A stretch of DNA of 64,000 nt, from NCBI GenBank assembly GCA_027257055.1, contig JAPVLO010000179.1, positions 1,550,001 through 1,614,000 on the forward strand. Direction: 5' to 3'. This DNA comes from Cephalopachus bancanus. Lineage: Eukaryota > Chordata > Mammalia > Primates > Tarsiidae. A program made the position numbers and the translations under genes. This document shows positions 37,174-48,325 of the stretch, in pieces; position 1 is the stretch's first letter; every line of letters starts with the position of its first letter. The notes beneath the pieces were generated by a model. It saw only the letters and a program-made list of their open reading frames with translations, made no database searches and had not been told where the DNA came from.

Positions 37174-40100
37174 ATGATAGGGATCAACCCTCACATTTCA
37201 ATAATTAGCCTGACTGTAAATGGACTAAATGCACCACTGAAAAGACACAGAATGGCAAAATGTTTAAAATATCACCAGGCACAATATATTGCCTTTAAGA
37301 GACCCATCTCACTAGAAAGGACACTCACAGTCTCAAAGTAAGAGGATGGAGAACAAATTTTCAGACGAACAGAACACAAAAGAAAGCAGCTTCTACGAAA
37401 ATTCAAAAAGATATTGACTCTAACACTATCATAGCTGGGGACTTTAATACCCCACTCACAAACCTACACAAATCATCAGGACAAAAAATCAGCAATGAGA
37501 TCTGGAACCTCAATGTGACTGTTGATGAAATGGACTTAATTGATACCTACAGAACACTCCACCCAATGACCACAGAATATACATTCTACTCATCACTGCA
37601 TGGAATGTACTCTGAGATCAACCACATACTTGGCCATAAATCAAGCATAAACAAATTTCAAAAGATCGAAATTTTGTCAGGTACCTTCTCAGACCACAGA
37701 GGAATAAAAATAAACATCAGCAACACCAAGGGCACTCCCAAACCCACAAAGACATGGACACTAAATAGCATGATGCTAAACAACTTCCGTGTCAATGATG
37801 AAATCAAAACAGAGATTAAAAGATACCTGGAAACAAATGAAAATGAAGAAACATCTTACCAAAATCTCTGGGACGCCATGAAAGCTGTAGTAAGAGGGGA
37901 ATACATATCTCTATAAATGCACATGAAGAAAATGGAAGGATCCTAACAAATCACCTTAGGAAGCTGGAAAAGCAACACCACCAAAACCCTAACTTCAGCA
38001 GAAGAATCCAGATCATCAAAATTAAAAGCCCAAATCTGGGACATAGAAGACAAAAAGATAATACAAAAAATCAACGAAACAAAAAGCTGGTTCTTTGAAA
38101 GGATAAACAAGATCGATGGTCCCCTAACTAGACTGACCAAGAAAAAAAGAGAAAAAGTCCAAATAAACACAATCAGAAACACAAAAGATGAAGTCACATC
38201 TGACCCTGAAGAAATACAAAAGATCATTAGAGACTACTATGTACACTTGTATGGAAGCAAACTTGAAAACCTAAAGGAAATGGAAGACTTTCATATATCA
38301 CACAACCTGCCTAGGTTGAAACAAGAAGAAATCAAGACCCTAAATAGACCAATAACAATCAAGGAAATTGACTATGTAATAAGAAAACTACCTATTAATA
38401 AAAGCCCTGGACCAGACGGCTTTCCAACAGAATTCTATAAGACATTTAAGGAGGAGCTTATACCAATCCTGCTGAAAGTATTCCAGGTGATTGAGAAAGA
38501 TGAAACCCTCCCCAAATCATTTTATGAAGCTAACATCACATTGATACCCAAGCCAGGTAAAGACCCAACAAAGAAAGAGAACTACAGGCCAATATCTTTG
38601 ATGAACATAGATGCCAAAATTCTCAACAAGATCCTAGCAAACCGGATTCAACAACACATCTCAAAAATCATCCATCATGATCAAGTGGGCTTCATCCCTG
38701 GGATGCAAGGCTGGTTCAACATTCGTAAAACCATCAATGTAATTAAATACATCAACAGATGTCAAAACAAAAACCACATGATTATATTATTAGTTGCAGA
38801 AAAAGCTTTTGATAAAATCTAGCACCCCTTTTTGATAATAACCCTTGAAAGGCTGGGCATATGGGGAACATACCTCAAAATAGTAAAAGCCATCTACAAG
38901 AAACCCACAGCCAGCATACTCCTAAATGGACAAAAATTGGAACCATTTCCCCTGAAAACTGGAACAAGACAAAGATCCCCACTCTCTCCCCTCCTGTTCA
39001 ATATAGTATTGGAAGTTCTAGCTAGAGCAATCAGACAAGAGAAGGCGATCAGGGGTATCCAAATAGGAAAAGAGGAAGTAAAGTTATCTCTCTTTGTAGA
39101 CGACATGATTGTATACCTTGAAAACCCAAGAGAATCTGTCAAAAGCCTCCTTGCACTGATAAGGGACTTCGGCAAAGTCTCAGGGTAAAAAATAAATGTG
39201 CAAAAAACAATCGCATTTCTTTATACCAAAAATAAATAAATAGAAACCCAAATAAAAAGCACAATCCCATTCAAATAGTCACCAAAAAAAAAAAAAAAAA
39301 ATTGAAATACCTTGGCATCTTCCTAACCAGAGACATGAAAAATCTTTACAATGAAAACTACAAAACACTGCTTAAAGAAATCAAAGATGATACAAACAAA
39401 TGGAAAAATATCCCATGCTCATGGACTGGAAGAATCAACAGTGTGAAGATGTCCATCTTACCTAAGGCAATCTACAGACTTAATGCAGTACCCATCAAAC
39501 TACCAGCAACATTCTAGAAAAAACAATACAGGAATTCATATGGAAACACAATCGACCAAGAATAGCCAGAACAATCCTCAACAAAAAAAAAAAAAAAAAA
39601 GCAGGAGGCATCACATTACCAGACTTCAAACTTTATTATAGAGCTACAATAATCAAAACAACTTGGTATTGGTACAGGAACAGGCATATAGACCAGTGGA
39701 ATAGAATTGAGATCCCAGAAGCAAAACCTCAAATTCTCAACCAACTCATCTTCGACAAAGCCTCCTCCACCTACCACTGGGGAGAGGAGAACCTATTCAG
39801 TAAATGGTGCTGGAAAAACTGGCTGACCACATGCAGAATATTCAAACAAGACTCCTATCTGTTTCCATACACAAAAATTAACTCTAAATGGATCAGAGAC
39901 CTAAATGTAAAACCACAAACCATATGAACCTTAGAAAATACAGGAAATACCCTTATGGAAATTGGAACTGTCATCCAATTCCTGAACAAAACCCGAAAAG
40001 CATGGGCCATAAGAGATGAGCTAGACAAGTAGGACCTCATTAAACTGACAAGCTTCTGCAAAGCCAAAGAAACCATCAAGAGAGCAGGGAGACAGCCTAC

Positions 40101-40820
40101 AGACTGGGAAAAAGTATTTGACAAGTCCATGTCTGACAAAGGCCTAACATCTTGGATCTACAAGGAACTCAAATGTGCTGAAAAGAAAAAAGCAAACAAC
40201 CCCTAAGTGGGCAAAAGATATGAACAGATACTTCTCAAAAGAAGACATACGAGCAGCCAACAGACACATGAAGAAATGTTCAACCTCACTAATCATCAAG
40301 GAGATGCAAATTAAAACTACACTGAGATACCACCTAACTCTAGTCAGAATGGCCATTATCAATAACTCAAAAAATAACAGATGCTGGGGAGGAGTGGTGA
40401 AAAGGGAACACTTCTACCCTGCTGGTGGGAGTGTAAACTAGTATAACCTCTGTGGAAAGCAGTGTGGCAATTCCTAAAAGCTCTAAATATCGACCTCCCA
40501 TATGACCCCACAATCCCCCTACTGGGAATATACCCTGAAGAACTCAAATCACTCTATAAAAAAGATACCTGCACATGTATGTTTATCGCAGCATTGTTCA
40601 CAATAGCAAGAACCTGGAACCAATCATGCTGTCCATCAAAAGAGGACTGGATTTAAAAAATGTGGTACATATACACAATGGAATACTACACAGCCATAAA
40701 AAAAACAAAATCATAAACGTTGCAGCAACCTGGATGGAACTAGAGTTTATAATACTGAGTGATCTCTCACAGAAACAAAGATCTGAGTATCACATGTTCT
40801 CACTCATAAGTGAACCTTGA
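37174..40820 (+). pseudogene. L1 C ORF2, broken with endonuclease deletion
   Basis: The start MIGINPHISIISLTVNGLN has Thr in place of the catalytic Asn14. About 200 bases of the endonuclease region are missing at the junction near 37380-37395 compared with L1 B. The RT motif reads FVDD (39093-39104) instead of YADD/FADD. A stop replaces a codon near 38820, and A runs near 39283 and 39582 break the frame again. The C-terminal block ends near 40820. This copy cannot encode a working enzyme. Confidence 0.9.
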
Positions 40821-41034
40821 ACATCTATCGTAATATTATAAGAAAAGGATTGACAACAGTGGGAAACTATGGGGGGGCAGGGAGGGGAAGGGAGGTGGGA
40901 TTAACGGTAGTCAATATCTGTCTGGGGATGGGGGCACACCCCTTATCAAAAAGGTGCCTGAATGATGCATATTTGTATATCTAACCCTTAACTGTACCTC
41001 ACAATTTTAAAATAAAAAATGTTTTTTCTTTTAA
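40821..41034 (+). other. L1 C 3' UTR with G-rich tract
   Basis: The tract at 40871-40899 has runs of 7, 3, 4, 3 and 3 G, a good candidate for G-quadruplex formation, at the same place as G-rich tracts in A and B. It is followed by CTTAACTGTACCTCACAATT and AATAAAAAATG. Confidence 0.85.
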
Positions 41035-41051
41035 AAGAATGAAGACCTTAT

Positions 41052-41342
41052 TTTGTTGTTGTTTTTGAGTTGGAGTCTCACTCTGTTGCCCAGACTAGAG
41101 TGCAGTGGCACGCTCCCGGTCACAGCAGCCTTGACTTGCTGGGCTCCGATAATCCTTCCACCTCAGCCTTCTAAGTAGCCGGAGCTACAAACGTGCTGCC
41201 ATGCCTGACTAATTTTTGATTTATTGTAGAGATGAGGTCTCGACAAGTTGCCTGGGTGGGTCTCGAACCTGCAGGTTCAGGCAATCCACTTGCCTCGGCC
41301 TCCCAAAGTGCTGGGATTACAGCCTGAGCCACTGAGCCTGAC
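41052..41342 (-). mobile_element. Alu SINE adjoining L1 C
   Basis: The plus strand reads TTTTTGAGTTGGAGTCTCAC ... GGCACGCTCCCGGTCACAG ... GTGCTGGGATTACAGCCTGA ... GCCACTGAGCCTGACC. It is full-length, of the diagnostic local type, and begins a few bases after the L1 C right duplication. Confidence 0.92.
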
Positions 41343-41609
41343 CAACTTTTTTTTTTTTTGACATGGTGGAGCTAATTCAGAGAAACTGAGATTAAAAGAG
41401 AAAAAATTAGTAAGAAAGCTATCAATGTTTTTAACCCGATTAATTGCCTATAGGTGTCAGTTGTCAGGCTATTATTTAAAAGATCCACATGAACATTATT
41501 TTAATCTTAATTTACATACAGATTGAAACTGTCTCATTGAGGGGTCCATGACTCATGATATAATATGAAGACTGGAAGTCTTAAAACACAGCCTAGATAA
41601 ATGAAAACT
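41343..41609 (-). other. PTPRK: PTPRK intron 3, short unique segment
   Basis: Begins with a T run next to the Alu. Nothing recognisable. Confidence 0.4.
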
Positions 41610-42033
41610 TTCATTCATATAAAAACCTGTACACAAAAGTTTACAGAAGCATTATTCATAATAGTCAAACAATGAAAACAGCCCAAAAGTCCTTCTAAAG
41701 CATGGAAAACTACTCTCAATAAAAAGGAAATCATCTATTGATGTACCCAACAACCTGGATAAATCTCCACAGAATTATGTTAAGTGAAAAAAGTCAATTC
41801 CCAAATATTACATACTCTATGAATCTATTCATATAACATTTTATAGTGAAAAAATGTTAGAAATGAAGGACAGATGAATAGTTTCCAGTGGTTAGGGATG
41901 GAGGAAGACATGGCGGGAAGGGGACAGGCTTACTAACAAAAGAATAACCACAGTGATCCTTGTGTTTTTGGAATTGCTCAGCATCTTTACTGTGGTGGTG
42001 AATACCTACTCTGTAGCAAAATTATACAGAACT

Positions 42034-42035
<2 letters not shown>
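41610..42035 (+). mobile_element. Old L1 3' end
   Basis: ACAGAAGCATTATTCATAAT, ACAACCTGGATAAATCTCCA, 'GTTAAGTGAAAAAAGTCAATTC', a 3' UTR with GTGGTTAGGGATGGAGG and a final block before the CA repeat follow the order of an L1M 3' end. It probably extends past the CA repeat to about 42190. Confidence 0.75.

Positions 42036-42088
<53 letters not shown>
42036..42088. repeat. (CA)n microsatellite
   Basis: A run of about 26 CA units, pure, inside an old L1 3' UTR. Confidence 0.95.
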
Positions 42089-42190
42089 AATGCAAGTAAA
42101 ACAAGAAATCTGAATAAGCTCTTTAGATTGTAACAATGTCAACATCCTGGTTGTGATATTTTAATACAGTTTTGTAAAATGTTACCATTT

Positions 42191-43702
42191 AGTGAAACTG
42201 GATAAGTCATACTCAGGAATATCTCCAGTATTTCTTACTACTGCATATGACTCTATAATTCACTCCATAAAAATTTCAATTTATAAAAGTAATTATAAGT
42301 TACCATTACTAAGCTCATGTTGCATGCACTATGCTGATATCACACTTCATTATATTATTAGCTCATGCAAAAATTTATCAAGGATTTTGTATTTCAAAAA
42401 ATGAAAAATCTTTGAATGCAAAGTAATTGTCCAAAAAGGCAAGGAGTCTATTGTAGATAAAATATTTAAACTCAATCTTTCTGATTCCAAATATGATTTT
42501 TTCATATCTACATACTGCCCGAAGAATAAAACTTTGATCCTAGGACTGCATTATTTGTGTTTATATGACAGACGCAAAACTGGAGGAACCAATCAGCAGA
42601 GCCCAAAACGAAAAATCTCACAGGGCTTCCTAGACAACAGGTACAAGAAGTCATCCTGGAAACTCTTGCTAGATTAGATGATACTGTGCTACAAGCTATT
42701 GCAATAAAATACACAGGGGAGAGAAGAGGCACAACGGAAAAACAGAAATGAAATACAACTTCATCCTGCTCTTAAGTTTAATATATACTTTTATTGATGA
42801 TACAAAAAATAGGAAGAAATACATGGATATTCTTGCAGTGGGACTCCAATCATTTATCTCTCTACTACTAATATCTATAGGAGGTCAATTGAGAGTACCA
42901 AAAAAAAAAAAGAATATTGTGAGCAAGTATAGCAAAAAGCAGTTCAGAGGCCCCCAAAACAGGTCCCCTGGAAAACAGTCAGATCCTGCCTCATGGCAAA
43001 AGCAACAAAGTCCAGCACTGCAGGACTCTGCAAGCTGCTCTGACACAATGGGTAGTACAGGGACAGCTAAGGGGATGTCTCCAATGGCTACTACCACCAC
43101 TACCCAAGAGCACCGTCGTTCTGGTCATAAAAACATATTTTGAGAGCCAACCCCAGAAATGTCAACCAAGTCTTCTTTATTCCATTTGTGTTCCCTCCCT
43201 CCTCCCTTTCCCCCTTCCTTCTCTCCCTCCCTCTCATCTATTCATTCATTCATCTACTCTTTCATGCAACCCAAGGCTCTTCTGTGTGCCACCTTTCTTT
43301 CAGACACTGTGATAAACACTATATTATGAACAGAATGATTAAGAGCCCTTTCTTTATCAAAACTGGCCTTCTTCTTACAGAAATTTTATTTTACCTTATT
43401 AACTACAAGGGTTGAAACTTCTAGTAAAAATACAATTATTATTTTTTGAAGGAATGCATTAACTTTGAGAATACAGTGTACATCCAAACACGTTCATGGG
43501 GATCCACTCTTAAGCTGATATGTATGAATAACTTAATCCATAATATTTTATTTAATCCAATACATAGCCATGGGCTTACCAAAGAAAAAGAGAGTGAAAG
43601 AGGCAACAAAAATTAGAGATCTAGGAAAGCCACTTTAACTTCTCTGTATTTGTTTTTTTCACCCATTATGTCAAAGAATGGATGACCCTCAGAAGTTTTA
43701 TG
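42191..43702 (-). other. PTPRK: PTPRK intron 3, mostly unique, with an unassigned ORF
   Basis: No repeat family is recognised with confidence. A 131-codon plus-strand frame (42748-43143) contains a Lys run and a Thr run (MATTTTTQEHRR) and matches no family I know. The frame has low-complexity sequence and no visible promoter or splice context, so I leave it as intron. A block at 43225-43330 looks like an old, unnamed repeat. Confidence 0.45.
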
Positions 43703-43714
43703 CTAAAGAATTCT

Positions 43715-43874
43715 TTTTTTTTCTGAGTTGGAGTCTCACTCCATCACCCTGGCTGGAGGGCAGAGGCACGCTCCGGGCCACCTCATCCTCAACCTGCTGG
43801 GCTCCTGCGATCCTTCCGCCTCAGTCTTCCAAGCAGCCGAAACTACAGGCGCATGCTAGCATGCCCGGCTAACA
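43715..43874 (-). mobile_element. 5'-truncated Alu (right arm only) with target-site duplication
   Basis: Only the right arm is present, from a T run at 43715 to CATGCCCGGCTAACA at 43874. A perfect 12-bp duplication, CTAAAGAATTCT, flanks it at 43703-43714 and 43875-43886, so the truncation happened at insertion, not by later deletion. It lands directly against an older Alu. Confidence 0.9.
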
Positions 43875-43886
43875 CTAAAGAATTCT

Positions 43887-44143
43887 GAGTCTTGCTCTGT
43901 TGCCCAGGCTAGAGTGTCATGGCTGATCATAGCTCACTACAACCTCAAACTTCGTGCTCAAGTGATCCTCCTGCCTCAGTTTTCAGAGTAGCCATGCCTG
44001 CACACCATTATTTTTATTTTTGTAGAGATGAAGTCTTGCTATGTTGCCCCAGCTGACCTCGAACTCCTGACCTGAAGGGACCCTCCCATCTTGGCCTCCA
44101 AAAATACTGGGAATACAGACATGAGCCACAGTACCTGGCATAT
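43887..44143 (-). mobile_element. Old Alu SINE
   Basis: GAGTCTTGCTCTGTTGCCCA, 'TGATCATAGCTCACTACAACC', TTTTTGTAGAGATGAAGTC and 'GGGAATACAGACATGAGCC' give a complete but diverged reverse Alu. Its original tail has been displaced by the truncated Alu. ATTCTGAGTCTT occurs on both sides, as expected for its own duplication. Confidence 0.85.
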
Positions 44144-45374
44144 TCTGAGTCTTTTAGACCAAATAATTACAGAATATTTACTACGTGCTCTGGAGGAGCC
44201 CCTCCAAAATTAAACTTTAGTTAGAGAAAAGGAATGTTAATGACAAAAGAACAGAACAAGACAATAATGGTCAAATGACAGATTCAAACCATAAGGTGCT
44301 CATAGGAACGTGATCGTTCTCTGCCACAGAACTAGCCAGAAAGCCCAGGATACAGCCACACAATCTTCAGTACAAAGTTTCAGCCAGCTGGGAGAAATTC
44401 ATGGCTGTCCTAGCAAGTATTTGCCCTTCATCCACCACTAGCCTCAAGGCAAAGAGAGGCTCAGAAACAAGTCCGTGAACCTTAAATTTCCCAGCAAGAA
44501 GACTGAACAACAAGGCCACAACAAAAGAATTAAACTTATGCTTTCTTCTATAACTTCATTTGCTACCCTCAATCTTCCAACTAGAATATCAGGGAGCAAA
44601 GAAAGACCGCATCAGATTATGAATACACCCAGACAACAATGCCGTGTCCTTTTCAGTTATTCAGAAACTTTTGAACATAAACTTCTCATAGATGGCAAGT
44701 TCCAGCACTGACTTATTTAAAACTAATCACAGAGACAAGAAGAGGAAAATACTCTTTATCAAAGTTTTTATGCGTGCATGTCTACACACACTTATGTATA
44801 TAATTAATACATAATATATAAACTCAAACTTCTCATGCCATACATGCAGGTGTTTATATATAAAAAGGTAGATTACATGTTACAAGTGTGAAGTAAAAAT
44901 TTAAATGTTTCTTTAAAAATTTGAAGCATTATTTAAAACAAAAAATTTTCCAGTTCTTTCTTAGTAATTTTTAGGGATTTATGAATACAGGTTTTATTAC
45001 CTGCCTCATCAAGTTTACAGCTCAGTATACAACTGTTTCAATACATACCACAATTATAAAGTACGTATGATTTATGTGGAAAAGTTTCCTATTTTGAAAC
45101 AAATGTGATTAAATAAAGATATCTGAATTTAGATGCTGTAGAGCAGTCTTAGATTGACTACTGACTTTATTTTGAATATCTGACCATCGAGAGATTGGCT
45201 TTGTTTTCTCTAACAAACAAGTGGGATAAAACATGCAGCTCAAAAGATGAGGCCCATCTGAAATAGGTTTCTGAAAAACACACTTTAGATTCTGTTCAAG
45301 TTCCCACTGTCATGAACTCTGGCTATCTGGCAAGGTTCCATCATGTCCGCCTTTCTAGCCAGTGCCCTCACAGG
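44144..45374 (-). other. PTPRK: PTPRK intron 3, unique
   Basis: AT-rich, with short TATA-type runs near 44800-44860. No exon or repeat recognised. Confidence 0.5.
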
Positions 45375-45576
45375 AACCTTCAAGAGCAAAAATGGTGTCA
45401 AGCAAAAAAATGGTAGAAGCACTAAATTGACAAGTTTAAAAACTGTTTTGAGCATCACAAAAAGTGTCTTGACAGGGGTATTGCATCAAACGGAAAGTAC
45501 TCTGAAGGTGACTAAAGCTTGAACATGTAAGAATAAATACACAATTTTTTGTAAATAAATTCTGATTTTTATTGGG

Positions 45577-45580
<4 letters not shown>
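45375..45580 (+). mobile_element. Mariner DNA transposon 3' end (copy 1)
   Basis: The last 100 bases, CATGTAAGAATAAATACACA ... 'TGTAAATAAATTCTGATTTTTATTG', are a near-identical reverse complement of 46931-47000. Upstream, degraded transposase C-terminal codons can be seen (AAAAACTGTTTTGAGC and GTGTCTTGACAGGGGTATTG correspond to the KNCLE..CLDRCIAS-type end). Mariner inserts at TA, and the element stops exactly at a (TA)n run. Confidence 0.75.
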
Positions 45581-45630
<50 letters not shown>

Positions 45631-45633
45631 GTA

Positions 45634-45682
<49 letters not shown>
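45581..45682. repeat. Compound (TA)n(TG)n microsatellite
   Basis: About 22 TA units, a short interruption (ATATATGTATG), then about 24 TG units. It probably grew from the TA target of the adjacent mariner element. Confidence 0.95.
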
Positions 45683-45685
<3 letters not shown>

Positions 45686-46044
45686 GTCTCTCACACTTGC
45701 TAGTTAAGGCAGTTTAGTATAATTAAAAGAAGAGTCTGTATCTGTCAAATAAGGAATTACTCTACTGAAAGTATAGGTATTGCTCTAGTAAAGTATAACA
45801 AATATATGCAGAACCCAGTAGGAATCAAAGGAGTGTTTGAAAATGCTAACATCCAGATCCAAAAAGACTGAGGTCAGAGGAAACAGCAACATGACAACAC
45901 CAATGGTATCACTGGAAAAAAAAAAAAGAAAGGTATAAGAAACTGATTTGGGGATGTGCCATGTTTATTTTTTCAAATGGAACAAAATATATTGAAAATC
46001 TTCCATATTAGAAGGCTTGGATTTCTAGAAAAAGTCTCACACTA
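45683..46044 (-). other. PTPRK: PTPRK intron 3, short unique segment
   Basis: Intron with an A run at 45917-45928; nothing recognisable. Confidence 0.4.
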
Positions 46045-46602
46045 AGTCCTTTTTTCAAAAAGACACCTGCATTCATATGTTCATCACAGCACAATTCACA
46101 ATTGCAAAGATGTGGAATCAACCTAAATGCCCATCAACTGGATAATAGTGAATAATAGAAATGTGGTAAACATGTGCACACGTGTGTGTGTGCGACACAC
46201 ACACACACACACACACCATTTCATTTTATGGTATTCAGCCATAAAAAGGAATGAAATAACATCTTTTTGTGGTAACTTGGGTGGAATTGGAAACCATCAT
46301 CCTATGTAAAGCAACACAGAAACAGAAACCAAACACTACATGCTCTCACTTATAAGTGGAAGCTAAACTAAGGAACTGCAAAGGCATACAGAATAACATA
46401 ATGGGCACTGGAGACTCAGAAGGGGGAGAGTGGAAAGGGGGTAGGGATGAAAAATCATGTATCAGGTATGATGTATACAGGAGGAGGTGGAGGGTACACT
46501 CAAAGCCCATACTTCACCACTATAAAATGCATCCATGTAATAAAAAAATCACTTGTACCCCCTAAAGCTACTGAAATAAAAAAGTTAAAAAATAAAAAAA
46601 GA
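46045..46602 (+). mobile_element. L1 3' end
   Basis: GACACCTGCATTCATATGTT, 'GATGTGGAATCAACCTAAATGCCC', ATTCAGCCATAAAAAGGAAT and CTCTCACTTATAAGTGG are the ORF2 C-terminal block, followed by a 3' UTR and an A-rich tail. A (GT)n/(CA)n block at 46181-46216 has grown inside it. Confidence 0.85.
46181..46216. repeat. (GT)n-(CA)n inverted microsatellite
   Basis: CGTGTGTGTGTGCGACACACAC-type sequence: a GT run followed by a CA run, able to pair as a hairpin. Confidence 0.85.
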
Positions 46603-46634
46603 ATAATTCAAAAAACACATCCATCTCCCAAGTA

Positions 46635-46775
46635 TCCTTTGCATATATTATCTGATTTTCTTCCCAGGCAACAACATGATATAGGTAATTATTAACTCCC
46701 TTTTAGGGATGAGTAGGTTGACTCAGAAAGGTTAAATTTTTCTGAGGTGACTCAAGTAGTTACAGAGCTGCGGGG
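46635..46775 (+). mobile_element. MIR SINE remnant
   Basis: TATTATCTGATTTTCTTCCC, GATATAGGTAATTATTAACT, 'TTTTAGGGATGAGTAGGTTGACTCAG' and AGTAGTTACAGAGCTG follow the MIR core and 3' part. Confidence 0.65.
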
Positions 46776-46836
46776 TAATCATAGGTCAATTTTACTTCAT
46801 TATACCAAACTGCCTTAATTAGAAAGCATAAGCGAC

Positions 46837-46868
46837 TAGATAGATAGGTAAATAGGTAGGTAGGTAGG

Positions 46869-46920
<52 letters not shown>

Positions 46921-46930
46921 ATATATATAT
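46837..46930. repeat. (TAGA)n / (TAGG)n microsatellite, ending in (TA)n
   Basis: A tetranucleotide run of about 20 units with a TAGG-rich start and a pure GATA run, followed by ATATATATAT that adjoins mariner copy 2. Confidence 0.95.
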
Positions 46931-47480
46931 TCTCAATAAAAATCAGAGCTTATTTACAAAAAATTGTATATTTATTCTTACATGTTTAAACATCAGTCAC
47001 CTCCAAAGTACTCTCCATTTGAGGCAATACACCTATCAAGACACATTTTGCAAAGCTCCAAACAGTTTTTAAACTCATCAATTTTGATGCCTTTTAATGC
47101 TCTGCCATTTTTTTGTTTCACCTCTTCCACATTGGCAAAACGTTTCCCTTTAAGGACTTTTTTCATCAGGGAAACAAAAAAAATTCACTCAGGGCAACAT
47201 CAGGGAAACAGGGAGAGTAGGACACTGGGGTCCTATCATTTTTTTGGTCAAAAACCACTGAATACTCAGGACAGTGTGGGCAGGTACACTCATAAATCAC
47301 CCATCATAAAATGAGCAAACATGTTGAAAGATTTCTGATAAAAAAAATTCACTGAATCTAAACACAGCCTCTTACTACAAGGCTAGCAGCTACACTGATG
47401 CTCATGGGTTCCTAGAGCACTTACCTAGTGGGGGAAGGGGAAGCCTGTACTACAAGAGGGTCACCCTCCAAAAAATAATT
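46931..47480 (-). mobile_element. Mariner DNA transposon remnant (copy 2), with transposase C-terminal codons
   Basis: The minus strand reads, with frameshifts, a mariner transposase C-terminus: FAHFMMGD, CFPD.ALS.FFLFP near the third catalytic acidic position, KGKRFANVEEVKQK, EALKGIKIDEFKNC-like residues and CIASNGEYF. The 3' UTR matches mariner copy 1. Internal and N-terminal parts are missing. The 5' limit is uncertain. Confidence 0.82.
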
Positions 47481-47747
47481 CCAGATTTTTTGGGGGGTTC
47501 CCCCTTATGTGTGTGTGTATATGGGTGTGCCAAAAAAGGTACACACATTTTTGGATGTTATCTATGTATTACTTTTCAAAGTTGAACTGAATTATAATAG
47601 CAATGTGCAGTATGATGTTCACTCAACCGTGCTTCCGCTATTTTCTTTGACTGTCCTTCCTGTTGCATGGTGACACTAGCATTCATCTGATCAATACCAT
47701 CTTTTAAGCGAATGTCATGCTTAAAATGTGTATAAAGTTTTTGGGCA

Positions 47748-47795
<48 letters not shown>

Positions 47796-47830
47796 ACATA
47801 TATATATATAGTTTACACACACACACACAC
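47481..47830. repeat. Unclassified repeat-like block ending in (TG)n(TA)n(AC)n
   Basis: The left end, GGGTGTGCCAAAAAAGGTAC, looks like a DNA-transposon terminal repeat next to TA (TATATGGG). No matching right end is visible. The right end is a (TG)n run at 47750-47793, (TA)n at 47797-47810 and (AC)n at 47814-47830. I cannot name the family; a Tc1/mariner-type element is possible. Confidence 0.5.
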
Positions 47831-47994
47831 GAAAACACAACCAGGCATTTACATATACATATGTTCTTTAATGTGCAGATATAGGTGTTTTAAAAATTCT
47901 ACACCCATATTTAAGAAAGGAATGTAGTAATCATTTATTTGACCTAGTAATGTACATGCAAGGAAGAATGATAGTTTTAACAACCTCAAGTTTA

Positions 47995-48325
47995 AGATGA
48001 GAGTTGGCAAAATATCTCCCATGGGTCAAATCTGTCCTACCATCTGTTTTGGAACTGCTCACAAGCTAAAGATGGTTTTTATAGTTTCATTGGAGGGAGA
48101 AGATCAAAAGAAGAAGAATATTTTGTGACACATGAAAATTATATGAAATTCAAATTTCAATGTTCACAAATAAAGTTTTATTGGAACATAACCATACTCA
48201 TTCATTTACGTATCAGTTACGACTGCTTTCATACGGCAGAGTTGAGTAACTGCCACAGAGAGCGCCTGGCCCCTAAAGACTGAAATATTTACTATCTAAT
48301 CTCCTGTTTTCAGAGAAAGCTTTTC
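47995..48325 (-). mobile_element. hAT-Charlie-type nonautonomous DNA transposon
   Basis: CACATGAAAATTATATGAAA, 'ATTTCAATGTTCACAAATAAAG', TTTTATTGGAACATAACCAT, GCAGAGTTGAGTAACTGCCA and 'GACTGAAATATTTACTATCT' are characteristic of a common mammalian hAT-Charlie repeat. The terminal CAGGGGTCGGC-like ends are degraded. I do not assign a subfamily name. Confidence 0.75.

Larger units (their letters stand above)
34369..41034 (+). mobile_element. L1 copy C, full-length, variant 5' UTR
   Basis: About 6.67 kb. It has a long GC-rich 5' UTR unrelated to A and B over its first 1.1 kb, ORF1 (36138-37099), ORF2 (37174-40820, damaged) and the same 3' UTR as A and B with a strong G-rich tract. It ends CTTAACTGTACCTCACAATT and an A-rich tail. 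It has more lesions than B, including a deletion in the endonuclease region and expanded A runs at 39283-39300 and 39582-39600. It runs antisense to PTPRK and lies about 1.3 kb upstream of exon 4 in gene orientation. Confidence 0.92.

Noticed and set aside
46837..46930. Regularly spaced short repeats that might suggest an array
   Set aside because: It is a plain tetranucleotide microsatellite with no spacers; no CRISPR-like structure exists in this nuclear sequence.
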